Assembly: GCF_018424685.1 (NCBI RefSeq)
Contig: NZ_QTKX01000001.1
Span: forward strand, 558,001 to 622,000
Direction of reading: 5' to 3'
Source: Mesobacillus boroniphilus
GTDB lineage: Bacteria > Bacillota > Bacilli > Bacillales > Cytobacillaceae
DNA length: 64,000 nt
The first letter of the stretch is position 1. Each line of letters starts with the position of its first letter. The notes under the pieces are model-generated. The model did no database searches, was not told the origin of the DNA, and was given only the letters and a program-made list of their open reading frames with translations. Made by a program: the position numbers and the translations under genes. Positions 18,577-26,659 of the stretch are shown piece by piece.

Positions 18577-19053
18577 ATGTTGTCTTTAATAATCTATTAA
18601 AAGTGCAAGGTTTTTTAATTTAGCTTTTAAAAAATAATGTGGACTACTATTAATCCAGCATCATACTATTCACAGAGTAAATAATCTGAAAATTGACAAA
18701 ATCCGAAGGGAAAAGTGAAAATCTCTGTTGTTTTGTTGCCAGAATATGACACACTTCATAGGCCAATGACGATATACTTTTCCGTAACGGAATGATAGAG
18801 CAAGAAAGAAACAGGTTATCACTTACTCGATAAGTGGTTGCAAACCTTGCTCGGCGTCAGGTTGTCTTTTACCATCCAATGCTATTTGGTGGTTTGACAG
18901 ATTGAATCCTGAAAGCCGTATGGCATGCTGAGCCTTTCAAGCAAGAAGGATGCTGGAATCTGAATCTGTGTCTGGCTGCACGATCAGCGGTCAAACAAGG
19001 CGCTTGCGAATTCTGTACCTGTATAAGCGTATAGAGTTTATACACTTAGATTA
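18577..19053 (+). other. Gene-free region upstream of spoIIGA
   Basis: I see no gene here. B. subtilis has the protease gene bpr at this place, which is absent. A nested stem GAGCAAG...CTTGCTC (18798-18852) encloses ATCACTTA/TAAGTGGT. A TATACT -10-like box at 18773 lies 21 bases after ATGACA (18746), a spacing like that of the Spo0A-dependent spoIIG promoter, but no convincing Spo0A box was found. Confidence 0.4.
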
Positions 19054-19228
19054 GTGTCTAGCTCCAGCGCCTAGCCCCTCTAGAGGTTTCGGTCCGCCCA
19101 ATGAAGTCAAAGAACGACTTCACTGGTCGGCCCTCTGAGGCACAGGACGTGCAGACCCGCCAGTCACAGGATGTGGCGTATTAGGTGGGCAACGCTTGTC
19201 GGGGCTGACCAAGGCGCTTGCGCTTTTC
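19054..19228 (+). repeat. Dispersed GAAGTC/GACTTC hairpin repeat, copy 1
   Basis: This copy begins CTAGCTCCAGCGCCTAGC, carries the hairpin GAAGTC-AAAGAAC-GACTTC, and ends CGCTTGTCGGGGC ... AAGGCGCTTGCGCTTTT. It has an internal insertion of about 50 bp relative to the copies at 47 kb. It ends only four bases before the spoIIGA RBS. The same family occurs at 30261 and 47091. From memory this sequence type is widely dispersed in Bacillaceae genomes; its role is unknown. Confidence 0.8.
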
Positions 19229-19243
19229 TTAGGGGGATGAGAG

Positions 19244-20182
19244 GTGAAGGTCTATCTGGATGTCATCTGGGCATTGAATCTATTATTCGATACGTTCCTT
19301 CTGTACTTGACCGCCATCATCCTGAAAAGGCAGGTTAAGCTTTGGCGGCTTAGTATGGGAGGGGCCATAGGTTCCTTGCTCATTATATTAGCAATTACTC
19401 CGTTTCATGCTGTAGCGGGTCACCCAGCAGGGAAACTGTTCTTTTCAATATTGATGGTCCTGGCAGCTTTTGGCTATAAAAGATTCCGTTTTTTCATCAA
19501 GGCACTCATGACTTTTTATGTAACAACCTTCCTGCTCGGTGGCACTTTGACAGGAGTACATTATTTTATCCAATTTGATATGGACCTGGCATCGAATGTT
19601 GCAATGAACCATATTAAGGGGTTTGGCGATCCAATCAGCTGGCTGTTTGTATTGCTGGGGTTTCCGCTCGCCTGGCATTTTTCAAAGAGAAACATTGAAC
19701 AATTCGAAATGACAAAGATTCAATATGAATCACTGGCAGATGTTGAAGTGCAGTTCATGAAGATGGATTTCAACATTAAAGGATTGATCGACAGCGGCAA
19801 CCAGTTATATGATCCTATTTCAAAAATGCCAGTCATGATTCTATCCATTGCAAATTGTTTGGACAGTATCCCAAGTGAAATTAAAAGGATTGCGGAAAAT
19901 CCTGATTGTGTTCTGTCAGGTGATGGGAATTTTTCACCTCAGATGGAAAATCGGATGAGGATCATTCCATGCAAGGTTGTCGGACAAGAGCATCAGTTAA
20001 TAATTGCCTTCAGTCCTGACAAGATCAAAATCACCACCGACGAAGGAATCTATATTGCTGAAAAGGGGTTAATATCTTTTACGGCACAGGAATTATCGGC
20101 TGATGGCAGTTTTCAATGTATTATCCACCCGAAAATGATGGCAGGAATGGCAAAATCAGAGCGGGCGGTGAAGGTAAGCTAA
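19244..20182 (+). CDS. spoIIGA: Sporulation sigma-E processing protease SpoIIGA
   Basis: SpoIIGA is the membrane aspartic protease that cleaves pro-SigE after the forespore signal SpoIIR arrives. The 312-aa protein has five hydrophobic spans in its first half and a cytoplasmic protease domain with the catalytic motif [11 protein letters not shown]; its Asp is residue 183, the same number as in B. subtilis. The start is GTG 19244, behind AGGGGG with 7-nt spacing, giving the conserved MKVYLDVIW start. sigE follows after 44 bases. A 711-nt gap with a dispersed repeat separates it from ftsZ. Confidence 0.97.
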   Translation: MKVYLDVIWALNLLFDTFLLYLTAIILKRQVKLWRLSMGGAIGSLLIILAITPFHAVAGHPAGKLFFSILMVLAAFGYKRFRFFIKALMTFYVTTFLLGGTLTGVHYFIQFDMDLASNVAMNHIKGFGDPISWLFVLLGFPLAWHFSKRNIEQFEMTKIQYESLADVEVQFMKMDFNIKGLIDSGNQLYDPISKMPVMILSIANCLDSIPSEIKRIAENPDCVLSGDGNFSPQMENRMRIIPCKVVGQEHQLIIAFSPDKIKITTDEGIYIAEKGLISFTAQELSADGSFQCIIHPKMMAGMAKSERAVKVS

Positions 20183-20226
20183 TATTACTATACTCAGAAA
20201 TACATAATTTAGAAGGAGGACAATCA

Positions 20227-20946
20227 ATGAAAAATTTACGGCTTCGGATATCCTATTACTGGTATAAATTATTAATGAAACTAGGCTTGAAAACAGATGA
20301 AATATATTATATCGGCGGTAGCGAAGCGTTGCCACCTCCTTTAACGAAAGAAGAGGAAGAAGTGCTGCTGAACAAACTTCCAAATGGGGATAAAGCCGCG
20401 AGGTCAATACTCATCGAAAGGAATTTGAGACTCGTTGTCTACATCGCGCGAAAATTCGAAAACACGGGCATTAACATTGAAGACTTAATCAGTATCGGAA
20501 CAATCGGTTTAATTAAAGCAGTCAATACCTTTAATCCTGAGAAGAAAATCAAACTGGCGACCTATGCTTCCAGATGTATTGAAAATGAAATCCTGATGTA
20601 TCTGCGAAGGAATAATAAACTGCGGTCGGAAGTTTCCTTTGATGAACCTCTAAATATTGATTGGGATGGAAATGAACTGCTTTTGTCCGATGTTCTTGGA
20701 ACCGATGACGATATTATCACAAAGGACCTTGAGTCCAATGTAGATAAAAAATTGCTGGTTAAAGCGCTGCAGCAACTATCTGACCGTGAAAAGCAAATCA
20801 TGGAATTGCGTTTCGGCCTAGGCAGCGGTGAGGAAAAGACACAAAAGGATGTGGCGGATATGCTAGGCATTTCTCAGTCTTACATTTCACGCCTTGAAAA
20901 AAGAATCATCAAACGTTTGCGTAAAGAATTCAATAAAATGGTATAG
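20227..20946 (+). CDS. sigE: RNA polymerase sigma-E factor precursor
   Basis: SigE directs early mother-cell transcription in sporulation. The 239-aa product is the usual length, with the hydrophobic amphipathic pro-sequence at the N-terminus (about residues 1-27, ending near DEIYYIGG) that SpoIIGA removes. Sigma region 2 shows [12 protein letters not shown] and the -10 recognition helix [17 protein letters not shown]; region 4 ends with the helix-turn-helix [24 protein letters not shown] precedes ATG 20227. It should be cotranscribed with spoIIGA. Confidence 0.98.
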   Translation: MKNLRLRISYYWYKLLMKLGLKTDEIYYIGGSEALPPPLTKEEEEVLLNKLPNGDKAARSILIERNLRLVVYIARKFENTGINIEDLISIGTIGLIKAVNTFNPEKKIKLATYASRCIENEILMYLRRNNKLRSEVSFDEPLNIDWDGNELLLSDVLGTDDDIITKDLESNVDKKLLVKALQQLSDREKQIMELRFGLGSGEEKTQKDVADMLGISQSYISRLEKRIIKRLRKEFNKMV

Positions 20947-21115
20947 CAGAAAAATTTCCTGAAAAAAATTTTTTCTCATTGATAACATTGATAATTTGCG
21001 GTTTAACTGGCTGATTCTTCCTGAAACAAGTTTAGGCTACAGGTAAATAGTGCATATTTTTCCTTCTTGCGGAGATACTGATTTTTGACAGCAGCTCCTG
21101 TGAGGAGGGAAAAGA

Positions 21116-21895
21116 TTGACACGAAACAAAGTTGAAATTTGCGGTGTTGATACATCAAAGCTTCCCGTTCTTAAAAACGAGGAAATGAGAAAACTTTTTA
21201 GAGAAATGCAAAGCGGTGACATCACAGCAAGAGAGAAACTTGTGAATGGGAACCTAAGGCTTGTTTTAAGTGTAATCCAGCGTTTTAACAACCGGGGCGA
21301 GTTTGTTGACGACCTTTTTCAGGTCGGATGTATAGGCCTTATGAAATCCATTGATAATTTCGATCTTGGACAAAATGTTAAGTTTTCCACCTATGCCGTA
21401 CCGATGATCATCGGCGAAATTAGACGGTATTTAAGAGATAATAACCCAATAAGAGTCTCCCGATCATTAAGGGATATAGCCTACAAGGCCCTGCAAGTTC
21501 GAGAAAAGCTGATGAGTGAGGCATCAAGGGAGCCGACCGCAGAGGAAATTGCCAAGGTGCTCGAAGTGCCCCACGAAGAAATTGTCTTTGCCCTGGACGC
21601 AATACAGGATCCAGTCTCCTTGTTTGAACCGATTTATAATGATGGCGGAGATCCAATCTATGTGATGGACCAGCTAAGTGATGAACGGAACAAGGATACA
21701 AACTGGATAGAAGAAATCGCCCTAAAGGAAGGCATGAGACGTCTTAATGAGCGGGAAAAGCTGATTTTAAGGAAGAGATTCTTCCAGGGTAAGACACAAA
21801 TGGAGGTAGCCGATGAAATCGGCATCTCACAAGCGCAGGTGTCCCGTCTTGAAAAAGCGGCCATCAAACAAATGAATAAAAATATCCAAAGCTAA
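21116..21895 (+). CDS. sigG: RNA polymerase sigma-G factor
   Basis: SigG is the late forespore sigma factor. The 259-aa product lacks a pro-sequence and begins MTRNKVEICGVDTSKLP, as in Bacillus. Sigma region 2 contains GCIGLMKSIDNFD and STYAVPMIIGEIRR; region 3 and region 4, with ISQAQVSRLEK, follow. Translation starts at TTG 21116 behind GAGGAGGGAA. The 169-nt gap after sigE probably holds its own SigF/SigG promoter, but I could not place it with confidence. A terminator follows. Confidence 0.97.
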   Translation: MTRNKVEICGVDTSKLPVLKNEEMRKLFREMQSGDITAREKLVNGNLRLVLSVIQRFNNRGEFVDDLFQVGCIGLMKSIDNFDLGQNVKFSTYAVPMIIGEIRRYLRDNNPIRVSRSLRDIAYKALQVREKLMSEASREPTAEEIAKVLEVPHEEIVFALDAIQDPVSLFEPIYNDGGDPIYVMDQLSDERNKDTNWIEEIALKEGMRRLNEREKLILRKRFFQGKTQMEVADEIGISQAQVSRLEKAAIKQMNKNIQS

Positions 21896-21922
21896 GCTGC
21901 CTTCCGGGCAGCTTTTTCATTT
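21895..21922 (+). terminator. Intrinsic terminator after sigG
   Basis: AGCTGCC and GGGCAGCT pair around a TTCC loop, followed by five T. The left arm begins right at the sigG stop codon. Confidence 0.85.
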
Positions 21923-21943
21923 GCAATATTCTGGGTCAGTACC

Positions 21944-21977
21944 TTGACATGATTCTAACCGGACAAAATCGTATAAT
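21944..21977 (+). promoter_or_regulatory. Possible promoter of ylmC with long spacer
   Basis: A perfect TTGACA (21944-21949) and a perfect TATAAT (21972-21977) are 22 bases apart, five more than ideal for SigA. Either the -10 is used with a weak -35 (TGATTC) at 17 nt, or an activator assists. The ylmC start is 95 bases downstream. Confidence 0.4.
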
Positions 21978-22071
21978 GCAGGATTGACTGAAGTAATTCA
22001 TACATCCGTTTCCCCTTCATATATTGTATATAAGGGCTATATTAGCCAAAGTGAAATCCGGAGGGATCTAT

Positions 22072-22344
22072 ATGGTTAAGGTGACTGAATTTCAAGTTAA
22101 AGATGTCGTGAATGTTTCGGATGGAAAAAGGCTTGGGAATATAGAGGATTTTGAGATCAATTTAAATACCGGTAAAATCGAAGCAGTTGTGATTGGAAGT
22201 TCAGGTAAGGTGCTTGGATTCTTCGGAAAGGAAGATGAGGTTGTGATTCCCTGGAGAAATATCCTGAAAATAGGCGAGGATGTCATATTAGTCCGGTATA
22301 AAGACAGCGGGGAATATCTCGAGGACAAGGACAGTGATGAGTAA
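22072..22344 (+). CDS. ylmC: PRC-barrel protein YlmC/YmxH family
   Basis: This 90-aa protein is a single PRC-barrel domain (residues 3-78: VKDVVNVSDGKRLGNIEDFEIN ... DEVVIPWRNILKIGEDVILV) with an acidic C-terminal tail. The function of the family is unknown; PRC-barrels mediate protein contacts. It matches the small gene found before the ylmD-ylmH genes in Bacillus. ATG 22072 is preceded by GGAGGG with good spacing; an in-frame upstream start has no RBS. pgeF follows after 68 bases. Confidence 0.88.
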   Translation: MVKVTEFQVKDVVNVSDGKRLGNIEDFEINLNTGKIEAVVIGSSGKVLGFFGKEDEVVIPWRNILKIGEDVILVRYKDSGEYLEDKDSDE

Positions 22345-22412
22345 CATCGTAATGCTGTTGTATTGCGGCTTGTATGTGATAAACTAGACAAAAAAGTGTG
22401 AGGTATAAATTA

Positions 22413-23243
22413 ATGGAGCCATTCATCCTAGAAAGTAAGGAATATTTTAGAATAAAAGAGTGGATGGAGCGTTATCCTGGACTTGAAGTTGGGTTCACGA
22501 CCAAGAATGGTGGTGTGAGCCAGCAGTATGCTTTTTCGGGTTTGAACTTCGGTTTTCATGTTGGAGACGAGCAGAATGCTGTTTGCGAAAATCGTCTCCT
22601 GCTGGCCGATAAGATCTCATTTCCTCTTTCTAGCTGGGTTGGAGCGGAACAAACCCATGATATCCGTATTGCCAAGATCGGGAAGTCTGATCAAGGAAGA
22701 GGCTCTGCTTCTTATGATTCTTCTTTTTCAGGAACGGATGGGTTTTTGACAGATGAGCAAGGGATTTTGCTGACGCTTTGTTTTGCAGACTGTGTACCGC
22801 TTTATTTTATTGAACCGGAGACAAGATTAATCGGTGTCGCCCATGCTGGCTGGAAAGGCACTGTTCATGGCATTGCAGCCGAGATGGTCAGCAGCTTTCA
22901 GCAAAATGGGGCAAAAATAGAAAAAATTTCTGCCATTATTGGCCCATCAATATGCAAAAAATGTTATATTGTTGATGAGAGAGTCGTCAATTTAGTGAAA
23001 AATATACTAGATGGTGTCGATATATTACCATATAATCAAGTTAGTGAAGGTCAATATTCTCTCGATTTAAAGGAATTGAACCGTCAGATCCTGTTAAAAG
23101 CAGGTGTGGGAGACGGGAATATACATGTGACCGATTATTGCACTAGCTGCCATAATGAGCACTTCTATTCTCATAGACGGGATAAGGGTAATGCAGGCCG
23201 AATGATGGCTTATATTGGCTGGAAGGAGGATAGCCATCCATAA
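22413..23243 (+). CDS. pgeF: Peptidoglycan editing factor PgeF (YlmD)
   Basis: This 276-aa protein is a Cu-oxidase_4/DUF152 family member, related to the peptidoglycan editing factor that keeps L-Ser out of wall precursors in E. coli. Metal-site motifs are visible: LTLCFADCVPLYF, GVAHAGWKGT and the late TDYCTSCHNEHFYSHR. ATG 22413 follows GTGAGG at 9 nt. The stop overlaps the ylmE ATG by one base. Editing activity in Bacillus is inferred from the family, not seen. Confidence 0.92.
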   Translation: MEPFILESKEYFRIKEWMERYPGLEVGFTTKNGGVSQQYAFSGLNFGFHVGDEQNAVCENRLLLADKISFPLSSWVGAEQTHDIRIAKIGKSDQGRGSASYDSSFSGTDGFLTDEQGILLTLCFADCVPLYFIEPETRLIGVAHAGWKGTVHGIAAEMVSSFQQNGAKIEKISAIIGPSICKKCYIVDERVVNLVKNILDGVDILPYNQVSEGQYSLDLKELNRQILLKAGVGDGNIHVTDYCTSCHNEHFYSHRRDKGNAGRMMAYIGWKEDSHP

Positions 23244-23929
23244 TGAATGTCAGAGAAAATCTGGAGGTTATCCAGAGTCAAATTGCAGATGCCTGTAAAA
23301 AAGTCGGACGCAATCCAGAAGAGGTCAAGATCATTGCGGTTACTAAATATGTTTCACCAGAGCGGGCCCAGGAAGCCATCGATGCTGGTGTCATCCATCT
23401 TGGTGAAAACCGGGATGAAGGACTGCTTCATAAAATTGGCCAAATAGAGGACAAGCCGGTCTGGCATTTTATCGGGACGCTGCAAACGAGAAAAGTCAAA
23501 AACATCATCGGGCATGTTACATATATTCATTCATTGGACAGGCTTTCACTTGCGAAGGAGATCAACAAGCGATCCGATTCAAAGGTGAGATGTCTTATCC
23601 AGGTCAATGCATCCGGCGAAGAAAGCAAGCATGGATTAAGACCGGATGATGTCATAGGTTTTGTACAAGAGCTGCGTCAGTTTCCTAATATTGAAATCAG
23701 CGGATTGATGACGATGGCTCCTTTTACGGAGGATGAGCAATTGATCAGGGATTGTTTCATGACAATGAAAAGGCTGCAAGTAGATATACAATCGCTTGAG
23801 TATGATTATGCACCATGTAATGAACTGTCAATGGGAATGTCAAATGATTTTCAAATAGCTGTTGAAGAAGGCTCAACAATGGTGCGTATTGGCACTGCCT
23901 TGGTAGGCAACGAATCGGAGGTGCAATAA
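23243..23929 (+). CDS. ylmE: PLP homeostasis protein YlmE (YggS family)
   Basis: This 228-aa protein is a single-domain alanine-racemase-fold protein that binds pyridoxal phosphate and helps maintain PLP and amino-acid balance. The PLP lysine lies in [10 protein letters not shown] (about residue 34), with [19 protein letters not shown] and the late LSMGMSNDF typical of the family. Its position beside sepF is conserved across Firmicutes and Actinobacteria. It overlaps pgeF by one base and ends one base before sepF. Confidence 0.94.
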   Translation: MNVRENLEVIQSQIADACKKVGRNPEEVKIIAVTKYVSPERAQEAIDAGVIHLGENRDEGLLHKIGQIEDKPVWHFIGTLQTRKVKNIIGHVTYIHSLDRLSLAKEINKRSDSKVRCLIQVNASGEESKHGLRPDDVIGFVQELRQFPNIEISGLMTMAPFTEDEQLIRDCFMTMKRLQVDIQSLEYDYAPCNELSMGMSNDFQIAVEEGSTMVRIGTALVGNESEVQ

Positions 23930-23930
23930 T

Positions 23931-24371
23931 ATGAGCTTAAAATCAAAAATTAAGACATTTTTTTTCCTGGAAGATGAATATGACTATAATGATGAGGAAA
24001 TGCTCGAGGAAGAAACTGAACCTTTCAAGCCCAACAAACAGCCTGTCCAGCAAAAGCAGAATGTGGTAAGCCTGCAGAGTGTACAAAAGTCTTCCAAGGT
24101 GATCCTGATGGAGCCAAGAATGTATGCAGAAGCACAGGATATTGCTGACCACTTAAAAAATCGCCGGGCAGTTGTTGTGAATCTGCAACGTATCGAACAG
24201 GATCAGGCAAGGCGTATTGTAGATTTCCTCAGTGGAACAGTGTATGCGATCAGCGGGGACATCCAGCGGATCGGCATGAATATCTTCTTATGTACCCCGG
24301 ATAATGTGGAAGTCACAGGAAATATTTCTGAGCTTATGCAGGAGCGGGATTACCAAGAGTCGAGGTGGTAG
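23931..24371 (+). CDS. sepF: Cell division protein SepF
   Basis: SepF binds the FtsZ C-terminal peptide and forms membrane-attached rings that shape the septum. The 146-aa product starts with an amphipathic membrane-binding helix ([12 protein letters not shown]), then a variable acidic and Gln-rich linker, then the SepF core from about residue 57 ([13 protein letters not shown] ... [18 protein letters not shown]). The RBS GGAGG lies in the end of ylmE. It acts with FtsA and FtsZ encoded 6 kb upstream. Confidence 0.96.
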   Translation: MSLKSKIKTFFFLEDEYDYNDEEMLEEETEPFKPNKQPVQQKQNVVSLQSVQKSSKVILMEPRMYAEAQDIADHLKNRRAVVVNLQRIEQDQARRIVDFLSGTVYAISGDIQRIGMNIFLCTPDNVEVTGNISELMQERDYQESRW

Positions 24372-24376
24372 ATTAA

Positions 24377-24637
24377 ATGGAATTAGTAATAGGTTTAATA
24401 GCTCAGTTAGTCGGTCTTTATCAGTGGGCCCTGATTATTTATATTTTCATGTCATGGTTCCCTAATGCCAGAGAAACGACAATCGGCCAATTTTTAGCAC
24501 GTATTTGCGAACCTTTCCTGGAGCCTTTCCGCCGGATTGTTCCTTCGATCGGCATGATTGATATTTCACCAATCGTTGCATTCCTTGTATTGCGTTTTGC
24601 TGTCAGCGGATTGTATCAGCTGGCTGCTTGGTTTTAA
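24377..24637 (+). CDS. ylmG: YggT-family membrane protein YlmG
   Basis: This 86-aa protein has two membrane spans and the YggT signature FMSWFPNAR ... [19 protein letters not shown] around an [13 protein letters not shown] segment. YggT proteins are implicated in membrane or division processes, but the mechanism is unsettled. It starts five bases after sepF and is followed by a strong terminator, so it ends the ylmC-ylmG transcript. Confidence 0.92.
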   Translation: MELVIGLIAQLVGLYQWALIIYIFMSWFPNARETTIGQFLARICEPFLEPFRRIVPSIGMIDISPIVAFLVLRFAVSGLYQLAAWF

Positions 24638-24656
24638 TAAAGTCAATTCTTGCCTT

Positions 24657-24687
24657 GCAGGGTCTGGATCAGACCCTGCTTATTTTC
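24657..24687 (+). terminator. Intrinsic terminator after ylmG
   Basis: GCAGGGTCTG and CAGACCCTGC form a perfect 10-bp stem around a GAT loop, followed by TTATTTTCT. Confidence 0.88.
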
Positions 24688-24705
24688 TATCAATGTTTTT
24701 AAGCA

Positions 24706-24814
24706 GGCTCTTTTCGTAAAATGTGTTGCTTTCTTAACCAAAAGTAAAATCCGGCACCTGGGTTTTTACGAATGTGAACGTAATCCTTGTTCAGAAGTCT
24801 CCTCGAGAAGAGCC
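24706..24814 (-). repeat. TIR repeat family, copy B (109 bp)
   Basis: GGCTCTTTTCG at the left end matches CGAGAAGAGCC at the right with one mismatch. The reverse complement aligns along its full length with copy A at 10777, including the inner stem GTAAAAACC / GGATTTTAC. It lies between the ylmG terminator and ylmH, 86 bases before the ylmH start. Confidence 0.85.
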
Positions 24815-24900
24815 CCGATACCGTTAACTATGCGGGAACAAGTACAAGTTCGAAACACAACAATCATGCGAAAACAGCCTAAGTGTAAAAGGAGAGCAAA

Positions 24901-25674
24901 ATGAGTATCTATCAGCATTTCCGTCCTGAGGAACGTGAATTTATCGACCAGGTCATTAATTGGAAAGAATATGTTGAACAAAACTATGCTCCAAAATTGA
25001 CTGATTTTTTAGATCCGAGGGAGCAGCAAATATTATCCACAGTCATCGGCAAGCATGCTGATGTAAAATGGGAGTTTTTTGGCGGAGCAAAAGGTACCGA
25101 GAGAAAGCGGGCATTGCTATTTCCTGAGTATCTGGAAGCTAAAGAAGAGGATTTCCAAATAAAGCTCTTTGGAATCGATTATGCAAAGAAGTTTGTGAAT
25201 ATTGAACACCGTCAAGTTTTGGGCAGCTTAATGTCCCTTGGTTTGAAGCGTGGGAAATTTGGAGATATCCTGATTGATGGCGATGTGGTTCAATTTTTCG
25301 CAGCTGAGGAAATCGCCGATTACATCCGGCTTCAATTAGAATCGATTGGCAAGGCATCAATTGGCTTGTCAGAACTTCCATTTGAAAATGCAGTCGCGAT
25401 TGCTGAGGAATGGAATGAAATGAACACTACAGTCTCTTCACTGCGCCTAGATACCGTCATGTCTGCGCTATTCAATCTTTCAAGACAAAAATCCCAGCTG
25501 CTCATTCAGCACGGCCAAGTAAAAGTCAATTGGACAGCGATTGAAAATACTGCATTTGAATGCGGCGAAGGCGATGTCATCTCCGCACGTGGATACGGGC
25601 GTGCGAAAATGATCACAATTGAAGGAAAAACAAAAAAAGATAAATATCGAGTTATTGCCGGAAGAAAAAAATAA
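24901..25674 (+). CDS. ylmH: S4-domain RNA-binding protein YlmH
   Basis: YlmH is a 257-aa protein with an N-terminal domain of the YlmH family and a C-terminal S4 RNA-binding domain (about residues 180-245: LRLDTVMSALFNLSRQK ... HGQVKVNW). The family is linked to ribosome association and quality control; the partner factor RqcH is encoded at 45.3 kb in this window. RBS AAAGGAGAG precedes ATG 24901. divIVA is 91 bases downstream. Confidence 0.94.
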   Translation: MSIYQHFRPEEREFIDQVINWKEYVEQNYAPKLTDFLDPREQQILSTVIGKHADVKWEFFGGAKGTERKRALLFPEYLEAKEEDFQIKLFGIDYAKKFVNIEHRQVLGSLMSLGLKRGKFGDILIDGDVVQFFAAEEIADYIRLQLESIGKASIGLSELPFENAVAIAEEWNEMNTTVSSLRLDTVMSALFNLSRQKSQLLIQHGQVKVNWTAIENTAFECGEGDVISARGYGRAKMITIEGKTKKDKYRVIAGRKK

Positions 25675-25765
25675 TTATATAGTAATAGAAGAAGGATTTT
25701 TAGTTTATTTGTCGAATCATTGCTTTAAGTACATAAAGGATTATAACTTAATGGGAGGTGGCGTC

Positions 25766-26287
25766 ATGCCTTTAACGCCGTTAGATATACACAACAAAGA
25801 ATTCAATAAGGGATTTCGCGGGTATGATGAAGATGAAGTGAATGAGTTTCTTGATAATGTGATCAAGGACTACGAACTAATTATCCGAGAGAAAAAAGAG
25901 CTTGAAGAAAAGCTGAATGAAATGAATTCAAGGCTTGGTCATTTTACGAATATTGAAGAAACACTTAATAAATCAATTGTGATTGCTCAGGAAGCTGGGG
26001 AAGAAGTCCGCCGCAATGCGCAAAAGGAAGCGAAGCTGATTATCAAGGAAGCGGAAAAGAACGCCGACAGGATCATCAATGAATCCTTATCCAAGGCACG
26101 TAAAATTGCTTTGGAAATCGAAGAGTTAAAGAAGCAGTCTAAAGTATTCAGGACAAGATTCAAGATGCTGATCGAAGCGCAGCTTGATATGCTGAACACC
26201 GATGATTGGGATCATCTGCTTGAATATGAATTGGATTCAACAGAATTGAAGGCTTCAGCTAGGGAAGAAGAAGATTCACTGGCTTGA
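25766..26287 (+). CDS. divIVA: Cell division and polarity protein DivIVA
   Basis: DivIVA marks negatively curved membrane at septa and poles, recruits the Min system and anchors the chromosome in sporulation. The 173-aa product has the conserved lipid-binding N-terminus with KGFRGYDEDEVNEFLD (the FR pair at about residues 17-18), then two long coiled coils to about residue 150 and an acidic tail. ATG 25766 follows GGGAGGTGG. A possible promoter, TTGCTT - 16 nt - TATAAC, lies at 25720-25747. Its stop codon overlaps the -35 box of the ileS promoter. Confidence 0.97.
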   Translation: MPLTPLDIHNKEFNKGFRGYDEDEVNEFLDNVIKDYELIIREKKELEEKLNEMNSRLGHFTNIEETLNKSIVIAQEAGEEVRRNAQKEAKLIIKEAEKNADRIINESLSKARKIALEIEELKKQSKVFRTRFKMLIEAQLDMLNTDDWDHLLEYELDSTELKASAREEEDSLA

Positions 26288-26313
26288 CGGAGACACGTTC
26301 TTTCGCATATAAT
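26284..26313 (+). promoter_or_regulatory. SigA promoter of the ileS T-box transcript
   Basis: TTGACG (26284-26289), an 18-nt spacer and a perfect TATAAT (26308-26313). The -35 box contains the divIVA stop codon TGA. The T-box leader begins just downstream. Confidence 0.75.
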
Positions 26314-26324
26314 TTCATAACAAA

Positions 26325-26603
26325 GTGCAATACATGACAGAAACGGTGACAGGGACAGTATGGCGTTCCAGTTGCTTGCTTTTCAGCGAATTGGGGATGG
26401 TGGAAGCCCATTGCAAGCGGATAGCCAGAAAATCACCCTATAGTTCCGAGCTGAACATCCGGAAAGGATAATTAAGCGCAGGCGTGACATTCGCGTTAAG
26501 AATGCTAAGAGGACAGGATGATTAATATCTTGTCTATTTAGGGTGGTACCGCGGGATTAAACAACCTTCTCGTCCCTTTTCAGGGATGAGGAGGTTTTTT
26601 TTA
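26325..26603 (+). ncRNA. Isoleucine T-box riboswitch of ileS
   Basis: The leader senses uncharged tRNA-Ile and lets ileS transcription continue. The distal stem I loop GGTGGAAG is near 26399, the likely specifier codon ATC (Ile) is at 26432-26434 in GAAAATCACC, and the T-box AGGGTGGTACCGCG is at about 26540-26553, with TGGT to pair with the tRNA acceptor end. A terminator follows: CTCGTCCC pairs with GGGATGAG within a longer AACCT/AGGTT stem, then eight T. Confidence 0.95.
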
Positions 26604-26659
26604 TTTCCATGATCCGTGTATCTCATGATTGCAACGGTTAATTTAGGAGGATCAATTTA

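Noticed and set aside
20116..20226. Longer in-frame start for sigE
   Set aside because: It would overlap spoIIGA and add residues before the well-conserved pro-sequence; GAAGGAGGA marks ATG 20227.
25033..25041. Perfect DnaA box TTATCCACA
   Set aside because: It is single and inside ylmH; about one such match is expected by chance in a window of this size.
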